A stretch of DNA of 45,713 nt from Candidatus Accumulibacter regalis (GTDB lineage Bacteria; Pseudomonadota; Gammaproteobacteria; Burkholderiales; Rhodocyclaceae), in NCBI GenBank assembly GCA_000585075.1, contig JEMY01000036.1, forward strand, positions 35 to 45,747, read 5' to 3'. Each line of letters opens with the position of its first letter. Within the stretch, counting starts at the first letter, position 1. The position numbers and the translations under genes are program-made. This document shows, piece by piece, positions 8,564 through 20,338 of the stretch. The notes below the pieces were generated by a model. It saw only the letters and a program-made list of their open reading frames with translations, made no database searches and was not told the origin of the DNA.

Positions 8564-8657
8564 GCGCTCACGTTGGGGGTGCCGCGCGGATCACGCTGTG
8601 GCTGAGAGAGTCCCTTCGAACCTGTACGGGTCATGCCGTCGTAGGGAAGCGGAGCGC
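8564..8657 (+). promoter_or_regulatory. TPP riboswitch (THI element) of thiC
   Basis: The conserved thiamine-pyrophosphate aptamer elements occur in order: GGGGGTGCC (8575-8583), CTGAGA (8602-8607), ACCTG (8620-8624), and CGTAGGGAAG (8640-8649). The closing helix is GCGCTC (8564-8569) with GAGCGC (8652-8657). Known behaviour is repression of thiamine synthesis genes when TPP is bound. The expression platform is in the following 116 bases, but no clear terminator with a long T tract is visible, so control may be at translation initiation. Confidence 0.93.
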
Positions 8658-8740
8658 ACGGGGTTTTCAGGGTGCGCAGGGTGTTCTTCACTCCGTCTCT
8701 CTCGTCTGTCTGGCCCCTTGCACGCTGCACGCTTGCGTAG

Positions 8741-10690
<1,950 letters not shown>

Positions 10691-10906
10691 GTGCGGGGGA
10701 ATGACGCCGGACACCCTGCGTCTGAGCTTGTGCTCGCCTCGCTCGCTGGGCGGTTACGGCGCGCCTGCCGCGCTTCATCGAGCACCGCCAGCACCGAGCG
10801 TGGTTCGGCAGGGCGACGACGCCACTGATGATGTGATGATCGCCATCAAGGCCACGAGCCAAGGCGGCGATCGACGATGCGGCGGCAGAAGCGAGCCGCG
10901 GGCCCC

Positions 10907-11260
10907 CTAGAAATCCTTGGCCGCTTCCCAGAGAATGTAGCCGTCCTCCTTGCGCGTCCACTCCAGGAGTTCGATCAGCGGGAAGGCGCGCTGAGCCAAT
11001 CCGATTGGCGGACCGTCGGCCCTTCGATCGTCGTTGCTGTCGTCATCTTGGGCGGGGGTACCGGCTTGAGGGGGAAGGGTGCCGTTGCTACCGCCGCCAG
11101 CAACGGCGCGCCGCAGGCGTTCGATGGCTTCGGGCAACTGCTCGCTGGTAATCACGCCGCGCGCGGTGCAGTCCTTGTGCAGGATTTCGAGCAACTGGCG
11201 GGCGGCCGGAGCGAACATCATGATCTGCCCGGAGGTGCTCGAGTTGAATTTGACCAGCAT
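10907..11260 (-). CDS. DUF1840 family protein
   Basis: A 117-residue cytoplasmic protein of unknown function. The N-terminal half (MLVKFNSSTSGQIMMFAPAA, then a helix with LPEAIERLRRAV) matches the DUF1840 family common in betaproteobacteria. The middle is a low-complexity acidic linker (about 58-78), and the C-terminus (IELLEWTRKEDGYILWEA) is a conserved-looking helix. GGGAAG lies seven bases before the ATG. It is convergent with thiC and divergent from rsuA. Confidence 0.8.
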   Translation of the reverse strand: MLVKFNSSTSGQIMMFAPAARQLLEILHKDCTARGVITSEQLPEAIERLRRAVAGGGSNGTLPPQAGTPAQDDDSNDDRRADGPPIGLAQRAFPLIELLEWTRKEDGYILWEAAKDF

Positions 11261-11449
11261 GCTCGGCTTCCCTTCAGATTGGGTTCAATGCCTTCCATTG
11301 TCCTCGTTGCGGCGGGGAAGAACAATAGCCGGCGATGGGACGGAGCGCGGGGTCGTGTACACTGCGGACATGAGTACAATTCTTACGTCACGGAAAGCTC
11401 GCGGCCTACGCCGCACCTTGGCTTGCTGCGCCACTCTTGAGCGGTTTCG

Positions 11450-12172
11450 ATGATCGAACTGGAGCGTCTGCTGCGCTCGCAGGGCTTTGGCAGCCGGGCT
11501 GACTGCCGCGCACTGATTCGCTCGGGGAGCGTCAGCGTTGCCGGGCAGCCCTGCGCTGATCCCTTTGCCCGCTTCGAGGCGGAGGGCCTGCGCTTTGCGG
11601 TAGACGGAGTTGCCTGGCTTTATCGGCGTTTCGCGTATCTGGCGCTGCACAAACCAGCAGGCCATGAATGCTCGCAGCGACCCTTACACCACCCCAGCGT
11701 CTACTCGCTGCTTCCCGATCCTCTCATCAAGCGCGGCGTGCAAGCGGTCGGTCGGCTCGACGAGGACACGACCGGGTTGCTGGTATTGACTGACGACGGT
11801 CAGTTCATTCACCGCTTGAGTTCACCAAAAAAGGCGGTGCCCAAGGTCTATGAGGTGACAACGCGGCATGTGGTCGACGCGTCACAGGTGGGTGCGCTGC
11901 TGAGTGGCGTGGTGCTGCACGACGACCCCGAGCCGGTTGCCGCGTTGGACTGCACTCTTCTCGGCGAGCGCTGCCTGCGCTTGACGGTGACGCAGGGTCG
12001 CTATCATCTGGTCAAGCGCATGCTTGCTGCGGCCGGCAATCGGGTCGAGGCATTGCATCGGACGAGCATCGGCGGTTTCAGCTTGCCGGCGTCGCTCGAG
12101 GTTGGGCGGTGGATGTGGCTGGAAGCGGCGGAGCTGGCACTGCTGGCGGCCGACAAGGGTGGCTCTTTCTGA
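11450..12172 (+). CDS. rsuA: 16S rRNA pseudouridine synthase (RsuA family)
   Basis: RsuA makes pseudouridine 516 in 16S rRNA. The 240 residues begin with an S4 RNA-binding domain (about 1-60, LERLLRSQGFGSRADCRALI) followed by the catalytic domain with GRLDEDTTGLLVLTDDG, where the Asp in GRLDxDTTG is the nucleophile. KVYEVTTR and the C-terminal TQGRYHLVKRMLAAAGNRV are typical of the RsuA/RluE subfamily. The gene lies 16 bases before oxyR on the same strand, so the two may share a transcript. Confidence 0.9.
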   Translation: MIELERLLRSQGFGSRADCRALIRSGSVSVAGQPCADPFARFEAEGLRFAVDGVAWLYRRFAYLALHKPAGHECSQRPLHHPSVYSLLPDPLIKRGVQAVGRLDEDTTGLLVLTDDGQFIHRLSSPKKAVPKVYEVTTRHVVDASQVGALLSGVVLHDDPEPVAALDCTLLGERCLRLTVTQGRYHLVKRMLAAAGNRVEALHRTSIGGFSLPASLEVGRWMWLEAAELALLAADKGGSF

Positions 12173-12188
12173 AAGGGGAGGATCGGCA

Positions 12189-13103
12189 GTGACCTTGACC
12201 GAGTTGCGCTACATCGCGACGCTGGCCCTCGAGAAGCACTTCGGTCGGGCCGCGGAAAAATGCCACGTCAGCCAGCCGACCTTGTCGGTGGCCTTGAAGA
12301 AGTTCGAGCAGCGCTACGGAGTGATTCTCTTCGAGCGGTCTTCGGCTGAAGTGCGGCTGACGATGCTTGGCGAACAGATTGCCGCTCAGGCGGAGCGGGT
12401 TTTGGACGAGGCGAGCAGGCTGAAGGAGCTCGTCGAACAGGGCAAGGACCCCTTGCTTGGACCGTTGCGCCTGGGGGTCATCTACACAATTGCGCCATAC
12501 CTGTTGCCCCGCCTGATTCCGGCATTGCACTTGCGTGCGCCGCGGATGCCGCTCTTTCTGCATGAGAATTTCACGGTAAACCTGAGCGCGCAGTTGCGTC
12601 GCGGCGAACTTGACGCGATCGTCGTCGCCTTGCCATTTGCGGAAGCAGGGATCGTTTCACGGGTGGTTTACGAGGAGCCTTTTTGCATGGTCTTGCCGAG
12701 CGGGCATGGGCTGACGCAGCAAACCCTGATCGACCCCAATGAGGTGGCGTCCGAGAACCTGCTCCTGCTCGGCAACGGTAATTGTTTTCGCGATCAGGTG
12801 GTCCAGGCGTGCCCACAGCTTTCCGGCCCAGGCGGTACCGACGGGGCGAGCGAGGGAAGCTCGCTCGAAACGGTGCGCTACATGGTGGCCAGTGGCGCCG
12901 GAATCTCTGTGGTGCCGGCCTCCGCGGCGGCGGCGTGGCCGCGTGATGACCTGTTGCTGGAGTTCCGCAATTTCAGCGAGCCGGCACCGCTTCGCCAGGT
13001 GGTGATCGCCTGGCGGGCGACCTTCCCGCGGCCGCAGGCGATCGACGTCTTGCGTGCGGCGATCCTGGACGCACCGCCGCCCGGAGTGATTGTCCGCGAT
13101 TAG
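12189..13103 (+). CDS. oxyR: LysR-family peroxide sensor OxyR
   Basis: OxyR senses H2O2 through a reversible disulfide and activates antioxidant genes. Starting at the GTG at 12189, preceded by AGGGGAGG, the protein is 304 residues. Residues 1-60 are a LysR winged-helix DNA-binding domain (LRYIATLALEKHFGRAAEKC, SQPTLSVALKKFE). With this start the redox cysteines fall exactly at 199 and 208 in NCFRDQVVQAC, the numbering and spacing of E. coli OxyR, which supports both start and identity. No peroxidase or catalase gene is adjacent, so targets are elsewhere. It ends 58 bases before a parS site. Confidence 0.93.
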   Translation: MTLTELRYIATLALEKHFGRAAEKCHVSQPTLSVALKKFEQRYGVILFERSSAEVRLTMLGEQIAAQAERVLDEASRLKELVEQGKDPLLGPLRLGVIYTIAPYLLPRLIPALHLRAPRMPLFLHENFTVNLSAQLRRGELDAIVVALPFAEAGIVSRVVYEEPFCMVLPSGHGLTQQTLIDPNEVASENLLLLGNGNCFRDQVVQACPQLSGPGGTDGASEGSSLETVRYMVASGAGISVVPASAAAAWPRDDLLLEFRNFSEPAPLRQVVIAWRATFPRPQAIDVLRAAILDAPPPGVIVRD

Positions 13104-13153
13104 TGTCCGGTGAACGGCTTTTCGGCCGGGCGATTCCGGGGCTGCGGCCCGCC

Positions 13154-13183
13154 GCGCCGCTGTTTCACGTGAAACAGCGGCGC
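13154..13183. other. parS: parS centromere-like site (ParB binding), perfect
   Basis: The 16-bp core TGTTTCACGTGAAACA (13161-13176) is identical to the bacterial chromosomal parS consensus TGTTNCACGTGAAACA. It is embedded in a perfect 30-bp palindrome with GCGCCGC/GCGGCGC arms. It lies between the convergent oxyR and topB genes. There is no T tract, so a plain terminator explains it less well, although the hairpin could also separate the convergent transcripts. parS sites lie near the origin in most bacteria. Confidence 0.85.
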
Positions 13184-13220
13184 AACACGGCAGCAAGGCT
13201 GCCTTGTTGCGGGTGTGCTC

Positions 13221-15809
13221 CTAGTCGGCCACCTTCTTGCGTGCGCTGGCGCTGGTTGTTTCGCTGCCTTCCGGCGTGTTGTTGTCAGTCTTCGCGGTGG
13301 CCACTCGGGGCTTCCTGGTCGTTGCCTTGGGTTCCCGTTTCTCGAACTCGAAGCCGACTTTTCCATCGCCGCCGCGGACCAGATACGCGGAGAACTTCCG
13401 CCGGGTGCGTGCCGAGACGAAGCCGCGCAGGAGGTCGGTCCGCCCGCTGCTCAGCAGCTTTTGCATCTGTTCGGGTTCGATCTGCTGCTGGAGAATGATC
13501 GTTCCCGATCGGAAGTCGCAACTCTTGTTCGGTCCCTGCGATTTCTCGCAAACGTAGGCCATGCCGTGCGCGAATACTCGTGCGCCGCACTTCGGGCAGG
13601 CGCCCTGGGCTTCGCTTTGCGAGAAGTCGACTTCTTCGGCGGCGTCCCCAGCGCTTCCCTGGCCGAAGTCGAACTCAGGGGCGTTGTCGGCGTTAAGTTT
13701 GATGATCGCGTTGAAAGGGCGTCCCATCTTGTTGCGGAAGCCGGTCAAGGGGCCGATCCTGCGTTCGGTGAGCAGCTCCTCGATCTCGCTACCTTCGAAC
13801 TGGCGGCCGGCGACGATCTTCCAGAGTGCGAAGTCACAGGCCTGGCACTGAAACTTCTTGTAGGTTTCCTTGATCAGACCGCCGCACTTGGGGCAAGGGG
13901 TCGTCAGTTCGCCGAAGTCGCCGGGGATGGTGTCGCTATCGTAGCTCTTGGCGCGAGCAACGATGCGCTCGGTCATTGCCGCGATCTCGCCCATGAATTC
14001 CTTGCGCGACATTTCGCCGCTTTCCATGCGCGCCAGCTTCCATTCCCATGCCCCGGTCAGCTCGGGCGCCGTCAGCTCGGGAATGCCGAGGCCGTTGAGC
14101 AGCGTCATCAGCGAGAAAGCCTTGGCCGTCGGCTGCAGTTCGCGGCCGTCGCGGTGAAGATACTGTTCGGCGATCAGGTTCTCGATGATTTGCGCGCGTG
14201 TCGCTGGCGTTCCGAGGCCGCGTCCGGCCATCGCAGCGCGCAACTCCTCGTCGTCCATTGACTTGCCCGCGCCTTCCATGGCCGTCAACAGAGTGGCCTC
14301 CGAGTAGCGCGGCGGCGGCTTGGTTTCGTGTGCGTTGAGGAGAACCTCTTCGCCATGAACGATTTCGTCGGGCTGCACGGCGACGAGATTGCCTTCGCTG
14401 CCTTCCTGCGCGTCGCGGCCATAGACCGCGAGCCAGCCGGGATTGACCAGGACCTTGCCTTCGGTCTTGAATGGCTCGCCCTCGACGCGCGTGATGCGCG
14501 TCGTGATCAACGATTCGGCGGCGGGATAGAAAACGGCGAGGAAACGCTTGACGACCATGTCGTAGAGCTTCATCTCCGGTTCGGAGAGGTGTTTTGGCGC
14601 CTGCAGCGTCGGGATGATCGCGAAGTGATCGGAGATCTTGGCGTTGTTGAAAATGCGCTTGTTCGCGACGACCCACTGGCGAGCCAGGATGTTCGATGCG
14701 AAAGGCGCGTAGCGGGCCAGGGTGGCTTCGTCGCTTCCTTTCGTGACTCCCTCGCCGGTGAGCATCGATAGCGTCGCCCGGACCGTTTCACGGTAGTCCT
14801 CGGGCAGCGCACGGGCGTCGGTCCGTGGGTAGGTCAATACCTTGTGCTTTTCGTAGAGCGCTTGCGCCAGTCCGAGCGTGGCTTTCGCCGAAAAGCCGAA
14901 ACGGCCGTTGGCTTCGCGTTGCAGGCTGGTCAGGTCGTAGAGCAGCGGCGACAGCTGCGTCGAGGCCTTGGACTCTTCGCTGACTTCGCCGTCCCGGCCG
15001 GTGCATTTTTTCTGCAGTGCGATGGCGCGCGCTTCGTCCCACAGGCGGTCGGCACGCGCATGTTCGTCGTTGTCCTTGCCCTTGTAGTTCTCGTCGAACC
15101 ACTTGCCCCGGTAGTTGCCGGCAGCACAAACGAAGAGCGCCTCGACTTCCCAGTAGGCGCGCGGCTTGAACTTGCGAATGCGGTCTTCACGGTCGACCAT
15201 CAGCGCCAGAGTCGGTGTCTGGACGCGGCCGACGGTCGTCAGGTGGAAGCCGCCGGTCTTCGAGTTAAAGGCGGTCATCGCGCGCGTGCCATTGATGCCG
15301 ACCAACCAGTCCGATTCCGAGCGGCAGACGGCCGCATCGGCCAGACCGCGCATTTCGGCGCCGCTGCGCAGGCGGGCGAAGCCGTCCCGGATAGCCTGTT
15401 GGGTCATCGACTGCAGCCACAAACGTTCCACCGGCTTGCTGTTCTTGGCGTGCTGGACGATGTAGTTGAAGATCAGCTCGCCTTCGCGCCCGGCGTCGCA
15501 GGCGTTGACCAGACCGTCGACATCCTTGCGTTTGATCAGGCGGACCAGCAGCTTTAGACGCGCCTCTGTTTTCTGAATCGGCTGCAACGCGAAGTGCGGG
15601 GGGATCACCGGCAAATGGGCGAAAGACCACTTGCCGCGCTTGACCTCGTACTCCTCGGGGCAGGCCAGTTCGAGCAGATGCCCGACGGCCGAGGAGAGCA
15701 CGTAGTCGTCACTCTCGAAATAGTCCTCGTGTCGAACAAAGCCACCGAGGGCGCGTGCGAGGTCAGCGGCGACGGAGGGTTTCTCGGTGATGATCAGTTT
15801 CTTGCTCAT
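13221..15809 (-). CDS. topB: DNA topoisomerase III (type IA)
   Basis: A type IA topoisomerase that cuts and passes single strands to resolve linked DNA. The 862 residues start with a Toprim domain (E9 in ITEKPS; D105 and E109/E111 in DAGREGE). The catalytic tyrosine is Y327 in LTYPRTDARALPEDY. The C-terminal part has two cysteine clusters (CPKCGG...CQAC and CPKCGA...C) and a topoisomerase C-terminal repeat, then a Lys/Arg/Ala-rich tail that probably binds DNA. The long cysteine-bearing tail is usual for betaproteobacterial TopB and makes the protein larger than E. coli TopB (653 residues). It is preceded on the - strand by smg after a 211-base gap. Confidence 0.92.
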   Translation of the reverse strand: MSKKLIITEKPSVAADLARALGGFVRHEDYFESDDYVLSSAVGHLLELACPEEYEVKRGKWSFAHLPVIPPHFALQPIQKTEARLKLLVRLIKRKDVDGLVNACDAGREGELIFNYIVQHAKNSKPVERLWLQSMTQQAIRDGFARLRSGAEMRGLADAAVCRSESDWLVGINGTRAMTAFNSKTGGFHLTTVGRVQTPTLALMVDREDRIRKFKPRAYWEVEALFVCAAGNYRGKWFDENYKGKDNDEHARADRLWDEARAIALQKKCTGRDGEVSEESKASTQLSPLLYDLTSLQREANGRFGFSAKATLGLAQALYEKHKVLTYPRTDARALPEDYRETVRATLSMLTGEGVTKGSDEATLARYAPFASNILARQWVVANKRIFNNAKISDHFAIIPTLQAPKHLSEPEMKLYDMVVKRFLAVFYPAAESLITTRITRVEGEPFKTEGKVLVNPGWLAVYGRDAQEGSEGNLVAVQPDEIVHGEEVLLNAHETKPPPRYSEATLLTAMEGAGKSMDDEELRAAMAGRGLGTPATRAQIIENLIAEQYLHRDGRELQPTAKAFSLMTLLNGLGIPELTAPELTGAWEWKLARMESGEMSRKEFMGEIAAMTERIVARAKSYDSDTIPGDFGELTTPCPKCGGLIKETYKKFQCQACDFALWKIVAGRQFEGSEIEELLTERRIGPLTGFRNKMGRPFNAIIKLNADNAPEFDFGQGSAGDAAEEVDFSQSEAQGACPKCGARVFAHGMAYVCEKSQGPNKSCDFRSGTIILQQQIEPEQMQKLLSSGRTDLLRGFVSARTRRKFSAYLVRGGDGKVGFEFEKREPKATTRKPRVATAKTDNNTPEGSETTSASARKKVAD

Positions 15810-16020
15810 GGGGTCTTCATCAGTCCGGGAAAGTGGCCAAAATGCGGCTGGCCGGATGGCCCAACACTACAGGGTTCGGCGGGCCATGATAAGAGCACTC
15901 TACCGCCCTTGGCAAGCAAGGCGGGCGGCAGTGCTGTTCGCGAGAGGGTCGCCGAAACCGCTGCCTGCCCTGCCGTCGCCGGAGCGGTAGCAGCGTCCTG
16001 GTAGCGAAGGCGCGCGGTGC

Positions 16021-16470
16021 TCAGTGCAGCAGTCTGTGCTCACCGTCGTCGAGAAGTTCCTCGACGATCAGGGGCTCTAGCGCCTGCTCACGACTCCAGA
16101 GGATCATCAAGACGATGATCTTGAACTTGCCCAGAGGGACCGGGTCGTCGTCGAGGAGCATCGCGCCCTCGACGACCAGTTCGCGCAAGGCGGGCGCCAA
16201 CATTTCCGCCGCTTCGAGGAAAGCGATGAAAGCGAGGCAGTCCGGGCCAAGTTTGCGTTGCTCCTCTGACAGGTAGACGCGTAGCGCGCGCTGGTCGCGT
16301 GGCCGCTCAATGAGTGGCGTCGTTTTCAAGCCGTCCAGCCAGCCCAGGGCGACGGTGATCGCCTCGTCTTCGAAACCGACGGCGCTCAAGCGGCGCTTCA
16401 GCATCTTGGTCTTTGGGCGGGCGCTGAAGTCGTGATAGTTCTCGAAAAGGTAGACCAGAATGTCGATCAT
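16021..16470 (-). CDS. smg: Smg protein (DUF494)
   Basis: A 149-residue protein of the Smg/DUF494 family, function unknown. MIDILVYLFENYHDF at the N-terminus and the acidic, leucine-rich helical body are characteristic, and the family is nearly always encoded next to dprA, as here. The gene begins 12 bases after dprA ends on the - strand, so they are co-transcribed. Confidence 0.92.
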   Translation of the reverse strand: MIDILVYLFENYHDFSARPKTKMLKRRLSAVGFEDEAITVALGWLDGLKTTPLIERPRDQRALRVYLSEEQRKLGPDCLAFIAFLEAAEMLAPALRELVVEGAMLLDDDPVPLGKFKIIVLMILWSREQALEPLIVEELLDDGEHRLLH

Positions 16471-16482
16471 CAGAAAAGGCTC

Positions 16483-17574
16483 TCAGGCTTGGCAAATGCG
16501 TTGGTAGCGGCCGCCTGGCAGAGTGGCGACCTGACCATCCAGTTCCAAGTGGAGGAGCATCACCGAAACGACGTCAGCCGTCAAGCCGCTGCGTTCGACC
16601 AGCTCGTCGAGGCTGCAAGGATCGAATCCCATGCTTGGCAGCAGGCCGCTGCCTTGCGGCGCAGGGTCGTCAGGGCTCGTGGAGGTCGTCGCCGTCAGCA
16701 GTGGCCAGGTGAGCTCGTCGAGGACGTCCTGAACGGTTTCTACCAGTTTGGCACCTTCTCTGATCAGCTTGTGGCAGCCGCGCGAATGTGGCGAGTGAAT
16801 CGATCCCGGAATGGCGAATACCTCGCGTCCCTGTTCGGCCGCAAGGCGTGCGGTGATCAGCGAACCGCTGTCGACGGTCGCTTCGATGACCAGTGCGCCG
16901 CGCGAGAAGCCCGAGATCAGACGGTTACGGCGCGGGAAGTTGGCGGCGGCGGGTGGCGCGCCGAGTGGAAACTCGGAAACGACAGTGCCTCGGGCGGCGA
17001 TCTCGAGAGCCAGTTGCTGGTTGGCGGCAGGGTAGAGGCGGTCGATCCCGGTGCCGATGAAAGCCACCGTGCTTGCCGCCGCGCGCAGCGCGCCGCGATG
17101 CGCAGCTGCGTCGATACCCAGGGCGAGGCCGCTGGCGATCGTCAGTCCGGCTTCAGCCAGGGCGGCGGCGAAGCGCTCGGCGTTGTTGATCCCTTGTGGA
17201 GTGGGGTTGCGACTGCCCACGATGGCCAGCGCCGGTTGGTTGAGCAGATCGATGCGACCACGGACGTAGAGCAGTGTCGGTGGATCGGAAATCTGCAGCA
17301 GGGCTTGCGGATACTCGCGGTCGGCGAGGGTGAGCAGCTCGTGGTCAGGCGCCGCGGACCAGGCCAGGGCGCTATCCACCCCTGCGCGATTGTCGGCAGC
17401 GAGGAGCAGGCTGGCCGCCTTGTCGCCGACAACGCCGGAAATGGCGGCGCGATCCGCTGCGAAGATGGCTTCTGGAAGCCCGAAGGCGTTGAGCAGCTTG
17501 CGCTGGGTCTTGCCGCCAATACCCGGAATCAGCGTCAGTCGCAACCAGGCGGCGAGCGACTCGCCGGTGTCCAT
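16483..17574 (-). CDS. dprA: DNA-processing protein DprA
   Basis: DprA binds incoming single-stranded DNA and loads RecA during natural transformation. The 363 residues have an N-terminal SAM-like helix-hairpin-helix region (LTLIPGIGGKTQRKLLNAFG), then a Rossmann fold with LAIVGSRNPTPQG, IASGLALGIDAAAHRGAL, GTGIDRLYP and FPRRNRLISGFSRG, and a C-terminal winged helix (about 305-363). It is preceded by the LysM gene with only 2 bases between them and followed by smg. Confidence 0.95.
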   Translation of the reverse strand: MDTGESLAAWLRLTLIPGIGGKTQRKLLNAFGLPEAIFAADRAAISGVVGDKAASLLLAADNRAGVDSALAWSAAPDHELLTLADREYPQALLQISDPPTLLYVRGRIDLLNQPALAIVGSRNPTPQGINNAERFAAALAEAGLTIASGLALGIDAAAHRGALRAAASTVAFIGTGIDRLYPAANQQLALEIAARGTVVSEFPLGAPPAAANFPRRNRLISGFSRGALVIEATVDSGSLITARLAAEQGREVFAIPGSIHSPHSRGCHKLIREGAKLVETVQDVLDELTWPLLTATTSTSPDDPAPQGSGLLPSMGFDPCSLDELVERSGLTADVVSVMLLHLELDGQVATLPGGRYQRICQA

Positions 17575-17576
17575 TT

Positions 17577-18596
17577 CTAGGGTGTGCGGACGAAGTCGTT
17601 GATATCTACAGTGCCTTCGGACTGCACGACCAGGCCATAGGAAATTCGTTCGAAGGTGCGGAAGACGAAAAGCAGGCCAATGCGTGAAGGCGGAATGTCT
17701 ACCACCGCCTTGTCACCCTGCTCGTCGCGTTCGTGAATCACGCGATTACGTTCGAGAGCCAGCACGTGTCCGATCTCGATGCCATCGCTGGTGCCACGGT
17801 TGATCGAGATGATCGAGCCGCGACCGGCTGCGTCGACGCCGCCATAGACGGAGATCACGCGGCCATCGACGGCGAAATCAGGCTTGTGCGGAACGTAGGC
17901 GATCAGCGGTGGCGGCGTCGCCGGCAGCAGGCGATCGCCAAAGCCGACTTCCTGCGTGGCCGAGCGCACCTCGAAGGTCGCCGGGTTGCCCGGTTGAAGC
18001 TGTTTCGCGGTGCCCAGGTAGAACGCTTCATAACCCAGGATGTCGTTGCTCTCCGGGTCACGCAAAGGCTTGCCGTTGCGGTAGATCTTCCAGTCGCGAT
18101 GGGCAGGGTCGGCATTGGTCACGTAGGCCAGGTCGCCGTTGCCGAGAAAGACCCGATCGAGCTGCGTGGCGACGATGCGTGCAGCCGCGTCGAGCGCGTT
18201 CGCTTCGACGATCAGTGGATCGGAGAGGAAAGGTCTGATGACGTTTGGCGGAATCGCCGGTATCGCCTCTTCGTTCATTTCGGAATGAATCTGCGGCTCC
18301 AGCCGGGCACTCTGCAGACGCAGGAAGGCGTTGCCCTGCGCGTCACGATCAAGGACGATCACGTCACCGGGATAGATCAGGTGCGGATTCCTGACTTCCT
18401 GCCGGTTCATCCGCCAGATCTCCGGCCAGCGCCAGGGCTCCTTGAGGAAGGTCCCCGAAATTCCCCAGAGCGTGTCACCGGGTACGACCACATGTCGGGT
18501 GGGGGCGCTTTCGGCCAGCAGCGGGGCTTGCCCGGCGGCCAGGCACAGCGCGCTGACCGTGGCCAGAATGAACGCGGATATAATGCGGATCATCAT
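17577..18596 (-). CDS. Exported LysM-domain protein
   Basis: A 339-residue secreted or periplasmic protein that probably binds peptidoglycan. The start at 18596 (MMIRIISAFILATVSALCL) is chosen because GAGG lies five bases upstream and a signal peptide begins there; longer upstream frames lack this. A LysM domain (about 37-85: HVVVPGDTLWGISGTFLK and NPHLIYPGDVIVL) follows the signal. The remaining 250 residues are a conserved partner domain of unknown function. LysM genes directly upstream of dprA are standard in betaproteobacteria. It is divergent from def, with about 200 bases between them that must hold both promoters. Confidence 0.88.
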   Translation of the reverse strand: MMIRIISAFILATVSALCLAAGQAPLLAESAPTRHVVVPGDTLWGISGTFLKEPWRWPEIWRMNRQEVRNPHLIYPGDVIVLDRDAQGNAFLRLQSARLEPQIHSEMNEEAIPAIPPNVIRPFLSDPLIVEANALDAAARIVATQLDRVFLGNGDLAYVTNADPAHRDWKIYRNGKPLRDPESNDILGYEAFYLGTAKQLQPGNPATFEVRSATQEVGFGDRLLPATPPPLIAYVPHKPDFAVDGRVISVYGGVDAAGRGSIISINRGTSDGIEIGHVLALERNRVIHERDEQGDKAVVDIPPSRIGLLFVFRTFERISYGLVVQSEGTVDINDFVRTP

Positions 18597-18800
18597 GTTA
18601 TCCTCGTACGAGCCTTCGTACATGGCGGTGTGGCGGGATGGCGGCGAGGCGGCGTAATGCTCCGGCTGCAGGGGTTGCCCAAGTTCGCTGTTGGCCGCGT
18701 CTATGGCCGAAGCCATCGTGCGCCCGACGCAACCGGCGTTGGAATACCCAAGACACTACATTAGATTCTGCACGTAGTTATTTCTTCGATCAAGCCTTTT

Positions 18801-19304
18801 ATGTCTCTACTACCGATACTCCGCTTTCCCGATCCGCGTCTGAAGACGATGGCCGTGCGCGTCGAACGGATTGACGACAACCTTCGTCGCCTGGCGCGTG
18901 ACATGGCCGAGACGATGTACGAAGCACCAGGAATCGGCCTTGCCGCGACGCAGGTGGATGTGCATAAGCAGCTGATCGTCATTGACGCCTCGGAAACCAG
19001 AGATCAGCTGCTTACCCTGATCAACCCGGAGATTCTCGAGCAGGACGGTTTGCAGGTCTGCGAGGAAGGTTGCCTGTCGGTGCCCGGGATCTACGACAAG
19101 GTTGCGCGTGCCGAACACGTCGTGGTCCGCTATCTCGACCTTGACGGCGCAGAGCAGACCATCGAGGCCGTGGGTTTGCTGGCCGTCTGCCTGCAGCATG
19201 AAATCGATCACCTACAGGGGCAGGTCTTTGTCGAGCACCTCTCGCAGCTCAAGCAGCTGCGGATCAGGAACAAGCTCGCCAAGCAGGCGAGAATTACCGC
19301 GTGA
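18801..19304 (+). CDS. def: Peptide deformylase
   Basis: Def removes the formyl group from nascent proteins using a bound metal. The 167 residues contain all three active-site motifs: GIGLAATQ (motif 1), EGCLSVP (motif 2, metal-binding Cys) and QHEIDHLQG (motif 3, HExxH metal ligands). Its stop codon overlaps the GTG start of fmt in GTGA, so the two are translationally coupled, the standard def-fmt arrangement. Confidence 0.97.
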   Translation: MSLLPILRFPDPRLKTMAVRVERIDDNLRRLARDMAETMYEAPGIGLAATQVDVHKQLIVIDASETRDQLLTLINPEILEQDGLQVCEEGCLSVPGIYDKVARAEHVVVRYLDLDGAEQTIEAVGLLAVCLQHEIDHLQGQVFVEHLSQLKQLRIRNKLAKQARITA

Positions 19305-20236
19305 GGCTGATTTTCGCCGGTACGCCCGAGTTCGCGAGAGTCGCCCTGCAGTCCATCATCGCTGCCGGTCATGAGGTGCTTGCGGTCCTCACGCAGCCCG
19401 ACCGCGCGTCGGGACGCGGCCTGGCGCTACGACCCTCGCCGGTCAAGCAGCTGGCTCTGGCGTCCGGGATCGAAGTCTTGCAGCCATCGACCTTGAAGGA
19501 CCTCGCGGCACAGGAGCAGATACGCGCGCTTGGCGCCGAGGTCATGGTCGTCGCCGCCTATGGGCTGATTCTTCCGCAGGTCGTTCTGGACATGCCAGCT
19601 TCCGGCTGCATCAACATCCATGCGTCGCTGTTGCCGCGCTGGCGCGGCGCTGCGCCAGTGCAGCGGGCGATTCTCGCCGGCGACCAGGAGACCGGGGTGT
19701 GCATCATGCAGATGGATGCAGGACTCGACAGCGGCCCGATATTGCTTTCCGAGAGCCTGCCGATTGCTGCCGACGACACGGCGGCATCGCTTGGCGACCG
19801 ACTTGCCCTACTCGGCGCACGCTTGATCGTCGAGGCACTGGCCCGTCTGCCGCTGTCGCCGCAAGCGCAAGCAGGCGCTGGGGCCACCTACGCTGCCAAG
19901 ATCGACAAAGCGGAAGCGACGCTCGACTGGCGTTTGCCGGCGCTGCAGCTGGCTCGCTGCGTCAGGGCTTTCAACCCTTTTCCCGGGGCCTCGTGCACCG
20001 TCGACGGCCATCTGCTCAAGGTCTGGCGCGCCGCCGTGGTCGCCGGTGATGGCGAGCCCGGCGAGATTCTGGTCGCCGACCGCAACTCGCTGGTCGTTGC
20101 CTGTGGCGCAGGCGCTCTGCGCCTGGACGAGCTGCAGAAGGCCGGCGGAAAACGTTTGCCAGCGACACAGTTTCTGGTCGGAACGCGGATCGCGGCGGGT
20201 TCCCGCTGCGCTTTGCCGGCAATCCACCAGGCGTGA
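19301..20236 (+). CDS. fmt: Methionyl-tRNA formyltransferase
   Basis: Fmt formylates initiator Met-tRNA using 10-formyltetrahydrofolate. The 311 residues start at a GTG overlapping the def stop. The N-terminal domain has [12 protein letters not shown] and the conserved [16 protein letters not shown] with the catalytic Asn-His-Asp region (NIHASLLP), plus [17 protein letters not shown]. The C-terminal beta-barrel domain (about 205-311: [20 protein letters not shown]) binds tRNA. Confidence 0.97.
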   Translation: MRLIFAGTPEFARVALQSIIAAGHEVLAVLTQPDRASGRGLALRPSPVKQLALASGIEVLQPSTLKDLAAQEQIRALGAEVMVVAAYGLILPQVVLDMPASGCINIHASLLPRWRGAAPVQRAILAGDQETGVCIMQMDAGLDSGPILLSESLPIAADDTAASLGDRLALLGARLIVEALARLPLSPQAQAGAGATYAAKIDKAEATLDWRLPALQLARCVRAFNPFPGASCTVDGHLLKVWRAAVVAGDGEPGEILVADRNSLVVACGAGALRLDELQKAGGKRLPATQFLVGTRIAAGSRCALPAIHQA

Positions 20237-20338
20237 TGAGGGGCAAGCGCGGGACCGTCCTTGAAATCCTTGCCGTCCGGCATCATCTAAGTCGCCACAC
20301 CATGGTGGTGTGCTGTTGTTCTCGCGGAGGTCACGGAA

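Noticed and set aside
13154-13183. Ordinary bidirectional terminator between oxyR and topB
   Set aside because: No T tract, and the core matches the parS consensus exactly.
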